DNA of 64,000 bases, from NCBI RefSeq assembly GCF_051195235.1, contig NZ_JBNFZM010000004.1, positions 186,001 to 250,000 on the forward strand. The letters run 5' to 3'. The notes under the pieces were generated by a model. The model searched no databases, was not told where the DNA came from, and worked only from the letters and a program-made list of their open reading frames with translations. A program made the position numbers and the translations under genes. The DNA is from Tateyamaria sp947503385 (GTDB lineage Bacteria; Pseudomonadota; Alphaproteobacteria; Rhodobacterales; Rhodobacteraceae). Below are positions 50,611 through 59,359 of the stretch, one piece after another (within the stretch, counting starts at the first letter, position 1; every line of letters begins with the position of its first letter).

Positions 50611-51798
50611 TTAACGCGTGAGCGCGCGCATCCCCCGGCTCAACCCTTCGAGGGTCATGGGCACCATGGTATCCGCACCAAAAATCTCCTGCACCATGGC
50701 GATGGATTGGGTGTAGGGCCAGTATTTCTCGGGCACCGGGTTAATCCACAGGTTCGACGCCCATTGGTCCCGCGCCCGTTGCAGCCAGACCTGACCCGCC
50801 TCAGCGTTCCAGTGTTCGTTGGCCCCACCGGGATAGGCGATCTCGTAGGGAGACATGCTGGCATCGCCCACAAAGATGCATTTGTAGTCCGGACCATAGG
50901 TGCGCAGCACCTCGTGGGTCAACGTTTGTGCGTCCCAACGGCGGCGGTTGTCACGCCACACCCCCTCGTAGAGACAATTGTGAAAGTAGAAGTGTTCGAG
51001 GTGTTTGAACTCGGACTTTGCCGCCGAGAACAACTCTTCCACGATTTTGATATGGGGGTCCATGCTGCCGCCTACATCGAGGAACAGCAGCACCTTGACC
51101 GCGTTGCGCCGTTCGGGCCGGGTCTGCACATCCAGATACCCGTGTTCGGCGGTGGCGCGGATCGTGCCGTTCAGGTCCAGTTCTTCTGCCGCGCCATCCC
51201 GCGCCCAGCGGCGCAGGCGTTTGAGCGCCACTTTGATGTTACGCGTGCCCAATTCGACCGAGTCGTCGAGGTTCCTGAATTCGCGCTTGTCCCAGACCTT
51301 GACCGCGCGCTGGTGGCGGCTGTCCTTCTGGCCCACACGCACACCTTCGGGGTTGTAGCCATAGGCACCAAAGGGCGACGTACCTGCCGTGCCGATCCAC
51401 TTGTTGCCGCCCTGATGCCGTCCCTTTTGCTCTTTAAGGCGTTTCTTGAGCGTTTCCATTAGCTTGTCGAAACCACCTAATGCTTCGATTTCGGCGCGTT
51501 CTTCTGCGCTCAGGTGCTTTTCGGCCATCTTTTCGAGCCAGTCGGCGGGAATGTCGACGGCCTCAAGCACCTCTTCGATGCTGATGCCTTCCAACCCTTC
51601 GAATGCGGCGGCAAAGGCGCGGTCGAACTTGTCTATATTGCGTTCGTCTTTGACCAGACTGATGCGCGCGAGATAATAGAACGCCTTGATGTCATATGTG
51701 GCAAGACCGGCTTTCAACCCTTTGAGAAAGCTCAGAAATTCGCGCAATGAGACGGGGATACCCGCGCGCCTCAAATGCTCGAAGAATGGCAGGAACAT
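50611..51798 (-). CDS. CoxE-type von Willebrand factor A protein
   Basis: 395 aa. The N-terminal part is helical with a charged region (EVLEAVDIPADWLEKMAEKHLSAEERAEIEALGG), then a basic segment (KGRHQGGNKWIG) and a VWA fold near residues 210-340 (VKVLLFLDVGGSMDPHIKIVEEL). The MIDAS start reads DVGGS instead of DxSxS, and TLTHEVLRTYG carries the next position. Such proteins pair with MoxR AAA ATPases as chaperones for metal-enzyme assembly. The MoxR gene is at 54.1 kb, split off by other genes. It starts on the stop of the 57-aa membrane protein (TGATG). Confidence 0.87.
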   Translation of the reverse strand: MFLPFFEHLRRAGIPVSLREFLSFLKGLKAGLATYDIKAFYYLARISLVKDERNIDKFDRAFAAAFEGLEGISIEEVLEAVDIPADWLEKMAEKHLSAEERAEIEALGGFDKLMETLKKRLKEQKGRHQGGNKWIGTAGTSPFGAYGYNPEGVRVGQKDSRHQRAVKVWDKREFRNLDDSVELGTRNIKVALKRLRRWARDGAAEELDLNGTIRATAEHGYLDVQTRPERRNAVKVLLFLDVGGSMDPHIKIVEELFSAAKSEFKHLEHFYFHNCLYEGVWRDNRRRWDAQTLTHEVLRTYGPDYKCIFVGDASMSPYEIAYPGGANEHWNAEAGQVWLQRARDQWASNLWINPVPEKYWPYTQSIAMVQEIFGADTMVPMTLEGLSRGMRALTR

Positions 51799-51971
51799 CA
51801 GCCAAACACACCGTTGCGGTCGAGAATGATTGTCACGATCAAACCCAGCAGAGCAAAGGCGATGCCGTAAACGGCGGCGTATTGCGCAATGTCCAGACCC
51901 TTGCCACCGCGCCGTTTGGCGTTCAGGCCGCCGATCACGGCGCCGATCAGTGCTGCAGGTAGATAGATCAT
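51798..51971 (-). CDS. Small membrane protein (57 aa) coupled to the VWA gene
   Basis: Reads from the ATG at 51971 (AAAGG about seven bases upstream) to a TGA that overlaps the VWA ATG by one base. Two hydrophobic segments, residues about 3-16 and 31-50 (YAAVYGIAFALLGLIVTIIL), are joined by a basic stretch (NAKRRGGKG). Below the length of most gene-finder cut-offs. The tight coupling argues it is real and works with the VWA protein, perhaps as its membrane anchor. Confidence 0.72.
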   Translation of the reverse strand: MIYLPAALIGAVIGGLNAKRRGGKGLDIAQYAAVYGIAFALLGLIVTIILDRNGVFG

Positions 51972-52014
51972 ATCGCGCCTTTCGTGTTCCCTGTCAGGGA
52001 CTTAGCGGCGCGAC

Positions 52015-53373
52015 TTAACCTTTCAACGGACTCAGAGAAGAGATTTCCCGCAGCTTGGCCCGCACCGCCCAATCCGAGCCAAAGCCGTAGCGCGCCCAGC
52101 CAAGGCTGTCCAGCCTGACGGTACGTGCCTCGGCGGTGCGTCCCTGAAGGTCGAGCGCCTCGGCGCGCAACAGCAGGAGCGTGGACAAAAGGGCTGCATT
52201 TTCGTTCTGCGCGGCCTCGTCAATATGGCGCGACAGGATGAGCATTGCGGCATCGCCGTCACCGCGGGTGATCGCATAGGCGGCCAGCTGTGTCGCGACA
52301 TAGGCGCGGTGCAGCGTGGCACCGGGGGTCGCGGCGTAATACTGGTCGGCGGCGCGGAAATGGGTCTGTGCGGCCTTGGGATCGGAGGACAGCAGCAGAC
52401 GGCCATTGGCGTAATGCGCAAAGGCGCGGCGGTGATCCTGCCATCCCATGGCTTGCGAAATTTCCAGCGCGCGGGCGGCGGCGGCACGGCGCTGGTTGGC
52501 GTTGGCCCCGGGGCCAAGCGCCGTTTGGACCGCATCGCTCCAGGCGCGGGGGGTGCGGGTTGCGAATTTGGCGGGCAACGCCTCACCACGCGGATTGATG
52601 CGGCCAAAGATCTTGGGCAGCATCAGTGCCACCTGTCCGCGCGTCATGCCAGAGCGCAGTTCGGGTGCGTAATACGCCTTGAGCATCAGCATGTCGAAAC
52701 CGGTCAGCACCGTGTGCACGTTGTCGTCGTTGAACACGCTGTCAGGCAGGCGATAAAGATCGTTGAGCGGGCCGATGGCCTGCGCCAGTTCCTCGTGCAA
52801 ACAGTCGCGCACCTCTTGGGGGCTTGCGTCATTGGGCAGGAAGATCGCCAACTTTTCCCGCTTGCGCAGGGCCGACCAACTGGTGCGGGTGCTGCGGCGG
52901 TTGGGCTTGTATTCGCGGATGGTTGTGATGTTGGGCACCACGAAACAGGCGGCATGGGGCAGGGCGCGGCGGATCTCGGCGCGGCTGACGGCCTCGATCG
53001 TGATGTTGGCGCTGTTGCCCGGCGCTGCCTCGTAGATGTCGATGCCTGCTTCGGTGCGCAGACGGTGCATCAGGCGGCGCAGATCACCACCCAGCGAGGC
53101 GGGTGGCGCGCCGGTGACGCGGACCGAGATAGGTCCTTCGAACCGGGTAAAGACGGGCAGGTCACGGCCCGATTCCAGTTGGAAGCTCAACTCGATAAAG
53201 TCGAGCGCCAGATCATTGTTGGATTTGACCGGTGCCTCGGGGCGCGGCGCGCCAAAGGTCTTCATCGGCGGCAGGTCGGAGGTTTGCGGCAGCGCACGCG
53301 ACGGCGTATCGCCGGGGGTCACGGGCACACAGGCATTGAGCAACAGCACGAAGGGGAGAACAAAGCGGCGCAT
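52015..53373 (-). CDS. DUF2927 lipoprotein
   Basis: 452 aa. Signal peptide with lipobox LLNAC (Cys near residue 15). Residues about 50-250 are the DUF2927 domain (NDLALDFIELSFQLESGRDLPVFTRFEGPISVRV, CLHEELAQAIGPLNDLYRLPDSVFND): HEE resembles a metallopeptidase-like site. The C-terminal part is helical. It starts 5 bp after the GNAT stop and is followed, 43 bp later, by the 57-aa membrane protein. Confidence 0.86.
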   Translation of the reverse strand: MRRFVLPFVLLLNACVPVTPGDTPSRALPQTSDLPPMKTFGAPRPEAPVKSNNDLALDFIELSFQLESGRDLPVFTRFEGPISVRVTGAPPASLGGDLRRLMHRLRTEAGIDIYEAAPGNSANITIEAVSRAEIRRALPHAACFVVPNITTIREYKPNRRSTRTSWSALRKREKLAIFLPNDASPQEVRDCLHEELAQAIGPLNDLYRLPDSVFNDDNVHTVLTGFDMLMLKAYYAPELRSGMTRGQVALMLPKIFGRINPRGEALPAKFATRTPRAWSDAVQTALGPGANANQRRAAAARALEISQAMGWQDHRRAFAHYANGRLLLSSDPKAAQTHFRAADQYYAATPGATLHRAYVATQLAAYAITRGDGDAAMLILSRHIDEAAQNENAALLSTLLLLRAEALDLQGRTAEARTVRLDSLGWARYGFGSDWAVRAKLREISSLSPLKG

Positions 53374-53378
53374 GGTGA

Positions 53379-53834
53379 TTATCCCCGATCGTATTTGATG
53401 AAAGGGGACAGGGCGCCGACGCGGTCATAGAGCTTGCGCGCTTGCGCGTTGGTATCCTGCGTCAGCCAGTAGACCGACGGATTTCCTGCGGCGTCGGCGG
53501 CGGCATATACCGCCTCGATCAGGCGCCGCCCGATGCCCTGACCACGCACCGACGGATCCGCATAGAGATCCTGAAGGTAGCAGACATTTTCGACGCGCCA
53601 GCAGTGGCGGTGAAACAGGAAATGAACCAGCCCGACCAGCTTGCCGGCCTGTTCGGCGACCAGCGCAGAAAAATCCTGCGGGTCGGTGCCAATCAGGCGT
53701 TGGAAGGTCGTGTCAAAGACTTCCTTGGGGCGGGACGTGCCATAGAATTCAAGATAGGCCGCCCACAGACCGTCCCATTGCGGGCGATCCGACAAAGTCA
53801 GAGGGCGCACGTTGAGTGCGTCGTTCGGGGTCAT
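53379..53834 (-). CDS. GNAT family N-acetyltransferase
   Basis: 151 aa. The acetyl-CoA loop is DLYADPSVRGQGIGRRLI near residues 90-107; the tail helix has VYWLTQDTNAQARKLYDRVGA. Substrate unknown. Upstream of the DUF2927 gene (5-bp gap), so one operon is likely. Confidence 0.88.
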   Translation of the reverse strand: MTPNDALNVRPLTLSDRPQWDGLWAAYLEFYGTSRPKEVFDTTFQRLIGTDPQDFSALVAEQAGKLVGLVHFLFHRHCWRVENVCYLQDLYADPSVRGQGIGRRLIEAVYAAADAAGNPSVYWLTQDTNAQARKLYDRVGALSPFIKYDRG

Positions 53835-54092
53835 TTATACTGCCTGCCTGCTTTTTAGCATATTGGATGCGGGCGTTTTCGCCTCTCATCACGGTCAAGA
53901 TATGGAGCATTTCAGGCAAAAGAAAGACATTTTATCCACAGGCCCTGCGGCAAGAGGGCTCAGCGCTCCGTTGTGGCCCAAAAGACTCGCTTGGTGCGAT
54001 GAAATTTTGGCAATTCAGGCAGATGCGTGCAGGCGCGCAGCGCGGAGGGCGCGCGCGATCCTTTGGAGTTGGGTACCAGAGGGGGCGTGCGG

Positions 54093-54932
54093 CTATCGCT
54101 GTCCACGCGCCATAAAGGCCAGCCGTTCGAACAGGTGCACATCCTGTTCGTTTTTCAGCAATGCGCCGTGCAGCTTGGGCAGGGCACTTGCACCGTCGGC
54201 CTTGAGGTCTTCGGCGTCCATGTCTTCGGCCAAGAGCAGCTTGAGCCAGTCGAGCACCTCGGATGTTGACGGTTTTTTCTTCAGCCCCTGCTGGTCGCGG
54301 ATTTCGAAAAACTGGGTCAGCGCCGTGGTCAGCAGGTTTTGCTTAATTCCGGGATGGTGCACTTCGACGATGGCTTTGAGCGTCTCCATGTCCGGAAACT
54401 GGATGTAGTGAAAGAAACAGCGGCGCAAAAACGCGTCGGGCAGTTCTTTTTCATTGTTCGAGGTGATGATGACAACGGGACGCTGACGGGCCTGAATCGT
54501 CTCGCCGGTCTCGTACACAAAGAACTCCATTTTATCGAGTTCTTGCAGCAGATCGTTCGGAAATTCGATATCCGCCTTGTCTATTTCGTCGATCAACAGA
54601 ACGACTTTCTCGTCCGCCTCAAAGGCTTCCCAGAGCTTGCCCTTTTTGATGTAATTGGACACGTCATGCACGCGGTCCTCACCCAGTTGGCTGTCGCGCA
54701 GGCGGCTGACGGCGTCATATTCGTAAAGGCCCTGCTGCGCGCGGGTAGTGGATTTGACGTTCCATTCGATCAGGCGCAGGCCCAGGCTGCGCGACACCTG
54801 TTTGGCCAGCTCTGTCTTGCCAGTGCCGGGCTCGCCCTTGACCAGCAGGGGGCGTTCCAGCGTGACGGCGGCATTGACGGCAATCGTCAGGTCGTCAGTG
54901 GCGATATAGGCGTCGGTGCCTTGAAATTTCAT
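54093..54932 (-). CDS. MoxR-type AAA+ ATPase
   Basis: 279 aa. Walker A GEPGTGKTELA near residues 33-43, Walker B VVLLIDEIDKAD near residue 115, sensor 1 VVIITSNNEKELPDAFLRRC with the Arg finger. The C-terminal lid is normal. MoxR ATPases with a VWA partner act as chaperones for cofactor insertion; the CoxE-type partner is 2.3 kb downstream on the same strand, separated by the GNAT, DUF2927 and 57-aa genes. Divergent from dksA with 182 bp between. Confidence 0.93.
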   Translation of the reverse strand: MKFQGTDAYIATDDLTIAVNAAVTLERPLLVKGEPGTGKTELAKQVSRSLGLRLIEWNVKSTTRAQQGLYEYDAVSRLRDSQLGEDRVHDVSNYIKKGKLWEAFEADEKVVLLIDEIDKADIEFPNDLLQELDKMEFFVYETGETIQARQRPVVIITSNNEKELPDAFLRRCFFHYIQFPDMETLKAIVEVHHPGIKQNLLTTALTQFFEIRDQQGLKKKPSTSEVLDWLKLLLAEDMDAEDLKADGASALPKLHGALLKNEQDVHLFERLAFMARGQR

Positions 54933-55114
54933 GTGGGATCACCTTGTTGCGGGCCTCAGTTCATGGAGAGGCTTTTAGCCAATGTGGCGCATGATTGTGT
55001 AGTGACAATCCCATATACGTCCGGTAGACGCTGCGGCAGGGAGCCGGTGGGGGCGATGCACGAGGAGCCAACAGACCGTTCATGGCCAACGCAAGTCGTA
55101 TTGAGGGGAAGCAA

Positions 55115-55537
55115 ATGAAGCAGGAAATGTTCTTGCCGGACGATTATCGCCCGGCCGAAGACGAGCCGTTCATGAACGATCGGCAGATCGAGTACTTTCG
55201 CCGGAAGTTGCTGACGTGGAAGGGCGAGTTGATGGCGGGCAGCCGCGACACCATTGAGGGGTTGCAGGACGGCACACGCAATATTCCTGACGTGGCAGAC
55301 CGCGCCTCCGAAGAGACCGACCGCGCGTTGGAACTGCGCACCCGGGATCGTCAGCGCAAACTGGTCGCCAAGATCGACGCAGCGCTGCGCCGGATCGACG
55401 AAGGTGAATACGGTTATTGCATCGTGACGGGCGAACCGATTTCGCTGAAACGGCTGGATGCGCGTCCCATCGCGACCATGAGCCTTGAGGCGCAGGAGCG
55501 TCACGAGCGGCGTGAGAAGGTTCATCGCGACGACTGA
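55115..55537 (+). CDS. dksA: RNA polymerase-binding protein DksA (cysteine-poor)
   Basis: 140 aa from the ATG at 55115 (GAGGGG upstream); an ATG at 55082 lacks a site. The coiled-coil tip motif is kept: IPDVADRASEETDR has D-x-x-D-R-A. The zinc-finger region keeps only one of the four usual cysteines (GYCIVTGEPISLKR), so zinc binding is unlikely, as in other alphaproteobacterial DksA. It acts with ppGpp on RNA polymerase. GC hairpins follow downstream. Confidence 0.93.
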   Translation: MKQEMFLPDDYRPAEDEPFMNDRQIEYFRRKLLTWKGELMAGSRDTIEGLQDGTRNIPDVADRASEETDRALELRTRDRQRKLVAKIDAALRRIDEGEYGYCIVTGEPISLKRLDARPIATMSLEAQERHERREKVHRDD

Positions 55538-55615
55538 ATGCGCCAGCACATTGGCTCCGCGGATCAGGCCGCATTGAAAATGCGGTTTGGTGCAGGGGTG
55601 GATGCAGTGTTTGGG

Positions 55616-55648
55616 AAGGCGTGCCATTGGCGCGCCTTTTTCTTTTTT
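55616..55648 (+). terminator. Rho-independent terminator of dksA
   Basis: AAGGCGTGCC (55616-55625) with GGCGCGCCTT (55629-55638), one G-T pair, loop ATT, then five T, C and six T. An upstream hairpin (CCGCATT/AATGCGG, 55569-55585) may assist. Confidence 0.8.
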
Positions 55649-55703
55649 GTTGGTGGGGTGGTCTGTTTGCTGCGCAAAGGCGCCCACCCACCAACCCAGC
55701 ATA

Positions 55704-55724
55704 GGGTGCGCCGAGGGCGCACCC
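55704..55724 (-). other. 9-bp perfect hairpin after ocd
   Basis: GGGTGCGCC (55704-55712) with GGCGCACCC (55716-55724), loop GAG, 10 bp beyond the ocd stop on its downstream side. No T-run; possibly a stabilising 3' end. Confidence 0.5.
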
Positions 55725-55733
55725 ACGATGGGA

Positions 55734-56777
55734 TCAGGTTTGAGCGCGGGTGAGCATTCCGTAGAGGTCGCGCGGATCGTCGGGATCGGCGAGCAGGTCG
55801 AGCGGATGGTAAAAGGGCGTGCCAGCAATCCGGTCACGCACAAAGCGCAAGGCGGAAAAGTCTTCGATGGCAAAACCCACACTGTCAAAGATCGTGATCT
55901 GCTTGTCGGATGTCCGGCCTGGTTTGCGACCCTTGAGAACCTCCCAGATTTCGGTGACGGGGTGGTCTGGGTCGAGTTGTTGGATGTCGCCTTCGATCCG
56001 GGTTTGGGGCGGGTATTCCACAAATATTTCGCCGCGTTCGAGGATCGCGGGTGCGATTTCGGTCTTGCCGGGGCAATCGCCGCCGATGGCGTTGATGTGC
56101 ACACCCGCGCCGACCATGTTGTCTGTCAGGATCGTCGCATAGGCTTTGTCGGCGGTGCAGGTGGTCAGGATTTGCGCATCGATCATTGCGTCTTCGGCGC
56201 TCGTGCAGGTGGTCACGTGCAGCCCCGATCCTTGGAGATTGGCCGCGCATTTCGCGGTTGCATCAGGGTCGATGTCAAAGAGCCGCACATGGGTGATGCC
56301 TGCAATGGCCTGCATGGCACGGCTTTGGAATTCCGATTGCGCGCCGTTGCCGATCATCGCCATGGTGGTCGCACCTTTGGGCGCGAGGGTGCGGGCCACC
56401 AACGCCGAAGTGGCGGCAGTGCGCAAGGCGGTGAGCAGGGTCATCTCTGTCAGCAGCACCGGGTAACCGGTGTCCACATCGGCGAGCAGGCCAAAGGCGG
56501 TGACGGTTTGCAGGCCCTGACCCATGTTCTTGGGGTGGCCATTCACATATTTGAAGCCGTAGCTGATTCCGTCCGACGTGGGCATCAGTTCGATCACACC
56601 CTCGGGCGAGTGGGCGGCAACGCGCGGCGTCTTGTCGAATTGTTCCCACCGGCTGAAGTCGTCGGCGATATAATCGGCGAGACCGCACAGCATGTTGTCC
56701 AGTCCCACATAATGGATGAGATGCATCATGTGTTCGACAGACACGAACGGCACGAGGGCTTTGTCAGACGGCTCCAT
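55734..56777 (-). CDS. ocd: Ornithine cyclodeaminase
   Basis: 347 aa. It converts ornithine to proline and ammonia with NAD. Marks: PRVAAHSPEGVIELMPTSDG near residue 50, the Rossmann motif MAMIGNGAQSEFQ and the catalytic Asp region INAIGGDCPGKTEI. The start at 56777 has AGGA upstream; an ATG five codons earlier is possible. Downstream of arginase (11-bp gap), so arginine would be taken to proline by the two. Confidence 0.93.
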   Translation of the reverse strand: MEPSDKALVPFVSVEHMMHLIHYVGLDNMLCGLADYIADDFSRWEQFDKTPRVAAHSPEGVIELMPTSDGISYGFKYVNGHPKNMGQGLQTVTAFGLLADVDTGYPVLLTEMTLLTALRTAATSALVARTLAPKGATTMAMIGNGAQSEFQSRAMQAIAGITHVRLFDIDPDATAKCAANLQGSGLHVTTCTSAEDAMIDAQILTTCTADKAYATILTDNMVGAGVHINAIGGDCPGKTEIAPAILERGEIFVEYPPQTRIEGDIQQLDPDHPVTEIWEVLKGRKPGRTSDKQITIFDSVGFAIEDFSALRFVRDRIAGTPFYHPLDLLADPDDPRDLYGMLTRAQT

Positions 56778-56788
56778 TCCGGATCCTT

Positions 56789-57709
56789 TCAATAGGCGCG
56801 TGTGGGGCGGTCGAAAACGCGGCGGCCAAAAGCCGAGGCCACGAGATCAACCATGACCTGCGCCGTGCGGCCGCGTTCGTCGAGAAACGGGTTTAGTTCC
56901 ACAAGGTCAAGCGAGGTGAGGCGACCGCTGTCGCAGATCATTTCCATCACCAGATGCGCTTCACGCAGGGTTGCGCCACCGGGGACCGTCGTGCCCACGG
57001 CAGGCGCGATGCTGGGATCGAGAAAATCGACGTCAAGCGAGACGTGCAACATTCCGTCCGCGGCCTGAACCCGGTCGAGGAAAGCCGCCAGCGGTTTGGC
57101 TATGCCGTGCTCATCAATGTGACGCATGTCGATGTAAGTCACATCCGTGGCCTGCACTGCGGCGCGTTCGGGCGCGTCCACAGACCGCAGGCCCAGCATC
57201 GCGATGCGGTCATGGGGCACCGGGTGGACAACAGCGGGAAAACCATCAAATCCGTCGCGTCCCGTGGCATAGCCCATCGGCGTGCCGTGCAGATTGCCCG
57301 ACGCGGTGGTGGCGGGGGTGTGATAATCGGTGTGCGCATCAAGCCATAGGACAAACAGCGCGCGATCAACCGATGCGGCATGGGCCGCAACGCCGTGCAC
57401 TGTGCCAAGGGCCAGCGCGTGATCGCCGCCCATGAAAATGGGCAGGCCGGTTGCCGCAGCCTTTGCCGCTGTGCGGGACAGCGCAGTGGTCCAGGCGACG
57501 GTCTCGTCGCGGGCGTGCAAGTGGGCATCGGGTGTTTCGGAATAGGGATCGGGTGCGACATTGCCGCGATCGTCGACGCTGTGGCCCAGATCTGCGAGTG
57601 CCGCTTGCAGACCGGCTGTGCGGTAGGCATCAGGGCCCATCAGGCACCCTTGGCGGCGCTTGCCGCAATCCATCGGCACGCCGATCAGGTGTATGGGAGG
57701 GACGGACAT
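56789..57709 (-). CDS. rocF: Arginase
   Basis: 306 aa from the ATG at 57709 (GGAG upstream). It splits arginine to ornithine and urea with a di-manganese site. Metal ligands are visible in MGGDHALALG (His), WLDAHTDYH (Asp-His-Asp) and SLDVDFLDPS (Asp pair). First gene of the arginase-ocd operon, with a divergent Lrp-type regulator 113 bp away. Confidence 0.95.
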   Translation of the reverse strand: MSVPPIHLIGVPMDCGKRRQGCLMGPDAYRTAGLQAALADLGHSVDDRGNVAPDPYSETPDAHLHARDETVAWTTALSRTAAKAAATGLPIFMGGDHALALGTVHGVAAHAASVDRALFVLWLDAHTDYHTPATTASGNLHGTPMGYATGRDGFDGFPAVVHPVPHDRIAMLGLRSVDAPERAAVQATDVTYIDMRHIDEHGIAKPLAAFLDRVQAADGMLHVSLDVDFLDPSIAPAVGTTVPGGATLREAHLVMEMICDSGRLTSLDLVELNPFLDERGRTAQVMVDLVASAFGRRVFDRPTRAY

Positions 57710-57799
57710 GGTTGGATTCTCCGGCGGGTGACGTTGTGGGAGACATGCGTGCGTTTTGTGGCATCGACAAGCGTGTGGATCGACGGTATTGCACGATGA

Positions 57800-57837
57800 T
57801 TGTACAAATTGGACAGTATGAATGGACAAAGTGGACA
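57800..57837. promoter_or_regulatory. Candidate Lrp operator between arginase and the regulator
   Basis: Palindrome TTGTACAA (57800-57807) followed by three TGGACA repeats at 57810, 57823 and 57832, the last two in the regulator's first codons. Fits autoregulation plus control of arginase. Confidence 0.4.
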
Positions 57838-58247
57838 ATCAATTGCTGGCGGCCTTGCGCGCGGATGCGCGGGCGTCGCATTCGACCCTTGCCGCAACGC
57901 TGGGCCTGTCGCGGGCAACGGTGCGGGCGCGGATCGACAAGATGGTGGCGCGCGGTGACATCGTCGGCTTTTCCGTCGTCACGCAGGCGGATGTGCAGCG
58001 CGATCCGGTCCGCGGCTTAATGATGATCGGGATCGAGGGGCGGGGCACTGAAAAGATCATGCGCAGCCTGCAAGGGATGCCGGAGATGCGTGCCGTGCAT
58101 TCGACCAATGGGCGCTGGGATGTGATTGTGGAGATCGGCACTGAAACGCTGGATGCGTTTGACGCGGTTCTGTTTCGTATCCGGCGGCTCGACGGTGTGG
58201 TCGCGAGCGAGACGTCGCTGTTGCTGTCGACTAGGCTGTCAGTTTGA
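57822..58247 (+). CDS. Lrp/AsnC family transcriptional regulator
   Basis: 141 aa. N-terminal HTH (VDNQLLAALRADARASHSTLAATLGLSRATVRARIDKMVARG) and C-terminal RAM ligand domain (MIGIEGRGTEKIMRSLQGMPEMRAVHSTNGRWDVIVEIG). Divergent from the arginase operon, so it likely senses arginine or ornithine. The ATG has no clear ribosome site and could be leaderless. The stop overlaps convergent dsbB by 17 bp. Confidence 0.9.
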   Translation: MDKVDNQLLAALRADARASHSTLAATLGLSRATVRARIDKMVARGDIVGFSVVTQADVQRDPVRGLMMIGIEGRGTEKIMRSLQGMPEMRAVHSTNGRWDVIVEIGTETLDAFDAVLFRIRRLDGVVASETSLLLSTRLSV

Positions 58248-58698
58248 TCCGCAGGGCCGCGATCCAAAGGGCGGCCAGACCAAGTGAGATCACCATATTC
58301 CAGCCTGCCATACTCAGCCCCGCGAATTGCCATGCGATGTCATCGCATCGCACAATCGGCGCGGCCATGATCTGATCAAAAAGCGCCCCGGCGTCTACGC
58401 CACTGACACCTTGCGCGGAGCAGGATGTCGGGCCTTCCCACCACCCCTGTTCGACACCCACGTGATAACCGCCGACCCCTGCGGTTGCGAGCGCCGCAAG
58501 CGCGCCAGCCGCCAAAAGGATCGGGGCAGGGATCAAAACGGCGACCGCACCCAGCACAATCGCGACCGCGTGCGGGTAGCGTTGCCAGATGCACAATTTG
58601 CATGGCGGCAGGCCACCCAGATGTTGAAAGGCAAATGCGCCCAGCAACAGCGCAAGCGAGCCACCCGCGGCCAGCGCAGTCAGTCCGCGTCGCGTCAT
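58231..58698 (-). CDS. dsbB: Disulfide bond formation protein DsbB
   Basis: 155 aa from the ATG at 58698. Four membrane helices; first Cys pair C-K-L-C (GGLPPCKLCIWQRYPH), second pair in the second periplasmic loop (TSCSAQG and IVRCDD). It re-oxidises a DsbA-type partner using ubiquinone; the DsbA-like gene is at 15.7 kb. The start overlaps the DedA-family stop (ATGA). Confidence 0.93.
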   Translation of the reverse strand: MTRRGLTALAAGGSLALLLGAFAFQHLGGLPPCKLCIWQRYPHAVAIVLGAVAVLIPAPILLAAGALAALATAGVGGYHVGVEQGWWEGPTSCSAQGVSGVDAGALFDQIMAAPIVRCDDIAWQFAGLSMAGWNMVISLGLAALWIAALRIKLTA

Positions 58699-59273
58699 AG
58701 CACGGTCACCGCATAAAACCCGCCCACCAGAATGACGATGAACAGCGTGAACATCAGGCCCAAACGGCGTTCGATAAAGTCCCGGATCGGGTGGCCGAAT
58801 TTCCACAACAGCCCCGCGACGATGAAAAAGCGCAGGCCGCGGGCAAGGATGGATGTGGCGATAAATGTGGCCAGCGGCATTCCGGTCCAACCCGACATGA
58901 TGGTGATGACCTTATAGGGAAAGGGCGTGATCCCTGCCGTCAGCACGGCCCAGAACCCGAAATCGTTGAACCGCGTGTTGAACGCCTCCATCGTGTCGCC
59001 CTTGCCAAGCGCTTCGAGGATGGGCTGACCGATGGTCTCGAACGCGAACGCCCCGATGGCATATCCCAACGCGCCGCCCAGCACCGACGCCACAAGGCAG
59101 ACCCCCGCGATCAGCCACGCCCTGTGCGGGGCGGCAAGGATCATCGGGATCATCAGGACATCCGGGGGAATCGGAAAGACCGAGCTTTCGATGAAGGCGA
59201 CAAAAGCCAGAACCCACAAAGCGCGAGGATGGTCGGCCCAACCCATCGTCCAGTCATACAGTCTGCGTATCAT
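58695..59273 (-). CDS. DedA/YqaA family membrane protein (VTT domain)
   Basis: 192 aa from the ATG at 59273; a TTG 12 codons earlier is possible. Family marks: FIESSVFPIPPDVLMIPMILA near residue 28 and the G-x-x-x-G region FWAVLTAGITPFPYKVITIMSGW. About four or five membrane segments. VTT proteins move lipids or act in membrane homeostasis. Coupled to dsbB. Confidence 0.9.
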   Translation of the reverse strand: MIRRLYDWTMGWADHPRALWVLAFVAFIESSVFPIPPDVLMIPMILAAPHRAWLIAGVCLVASVLGGALGYAIGAFAFETIGQPILEALGKGDTMEAFNTRFNDFGFWAVLTAGITPFPYKVITIMSGWTGMPLATFIATSILARGLRFFIVAGLLWKFGHPIRDFIERRLGLMFTLFIVILVGGFYAVTVL

Positions 59274-59359
59274 GGGGCGGGGCAGACCATGCAGGTGGCG
59301 CGCCGTCAAGACGGATTGCGCTTGCCCCGCCGCATCCGCTTCGCTAATTCAGGGCGCGA

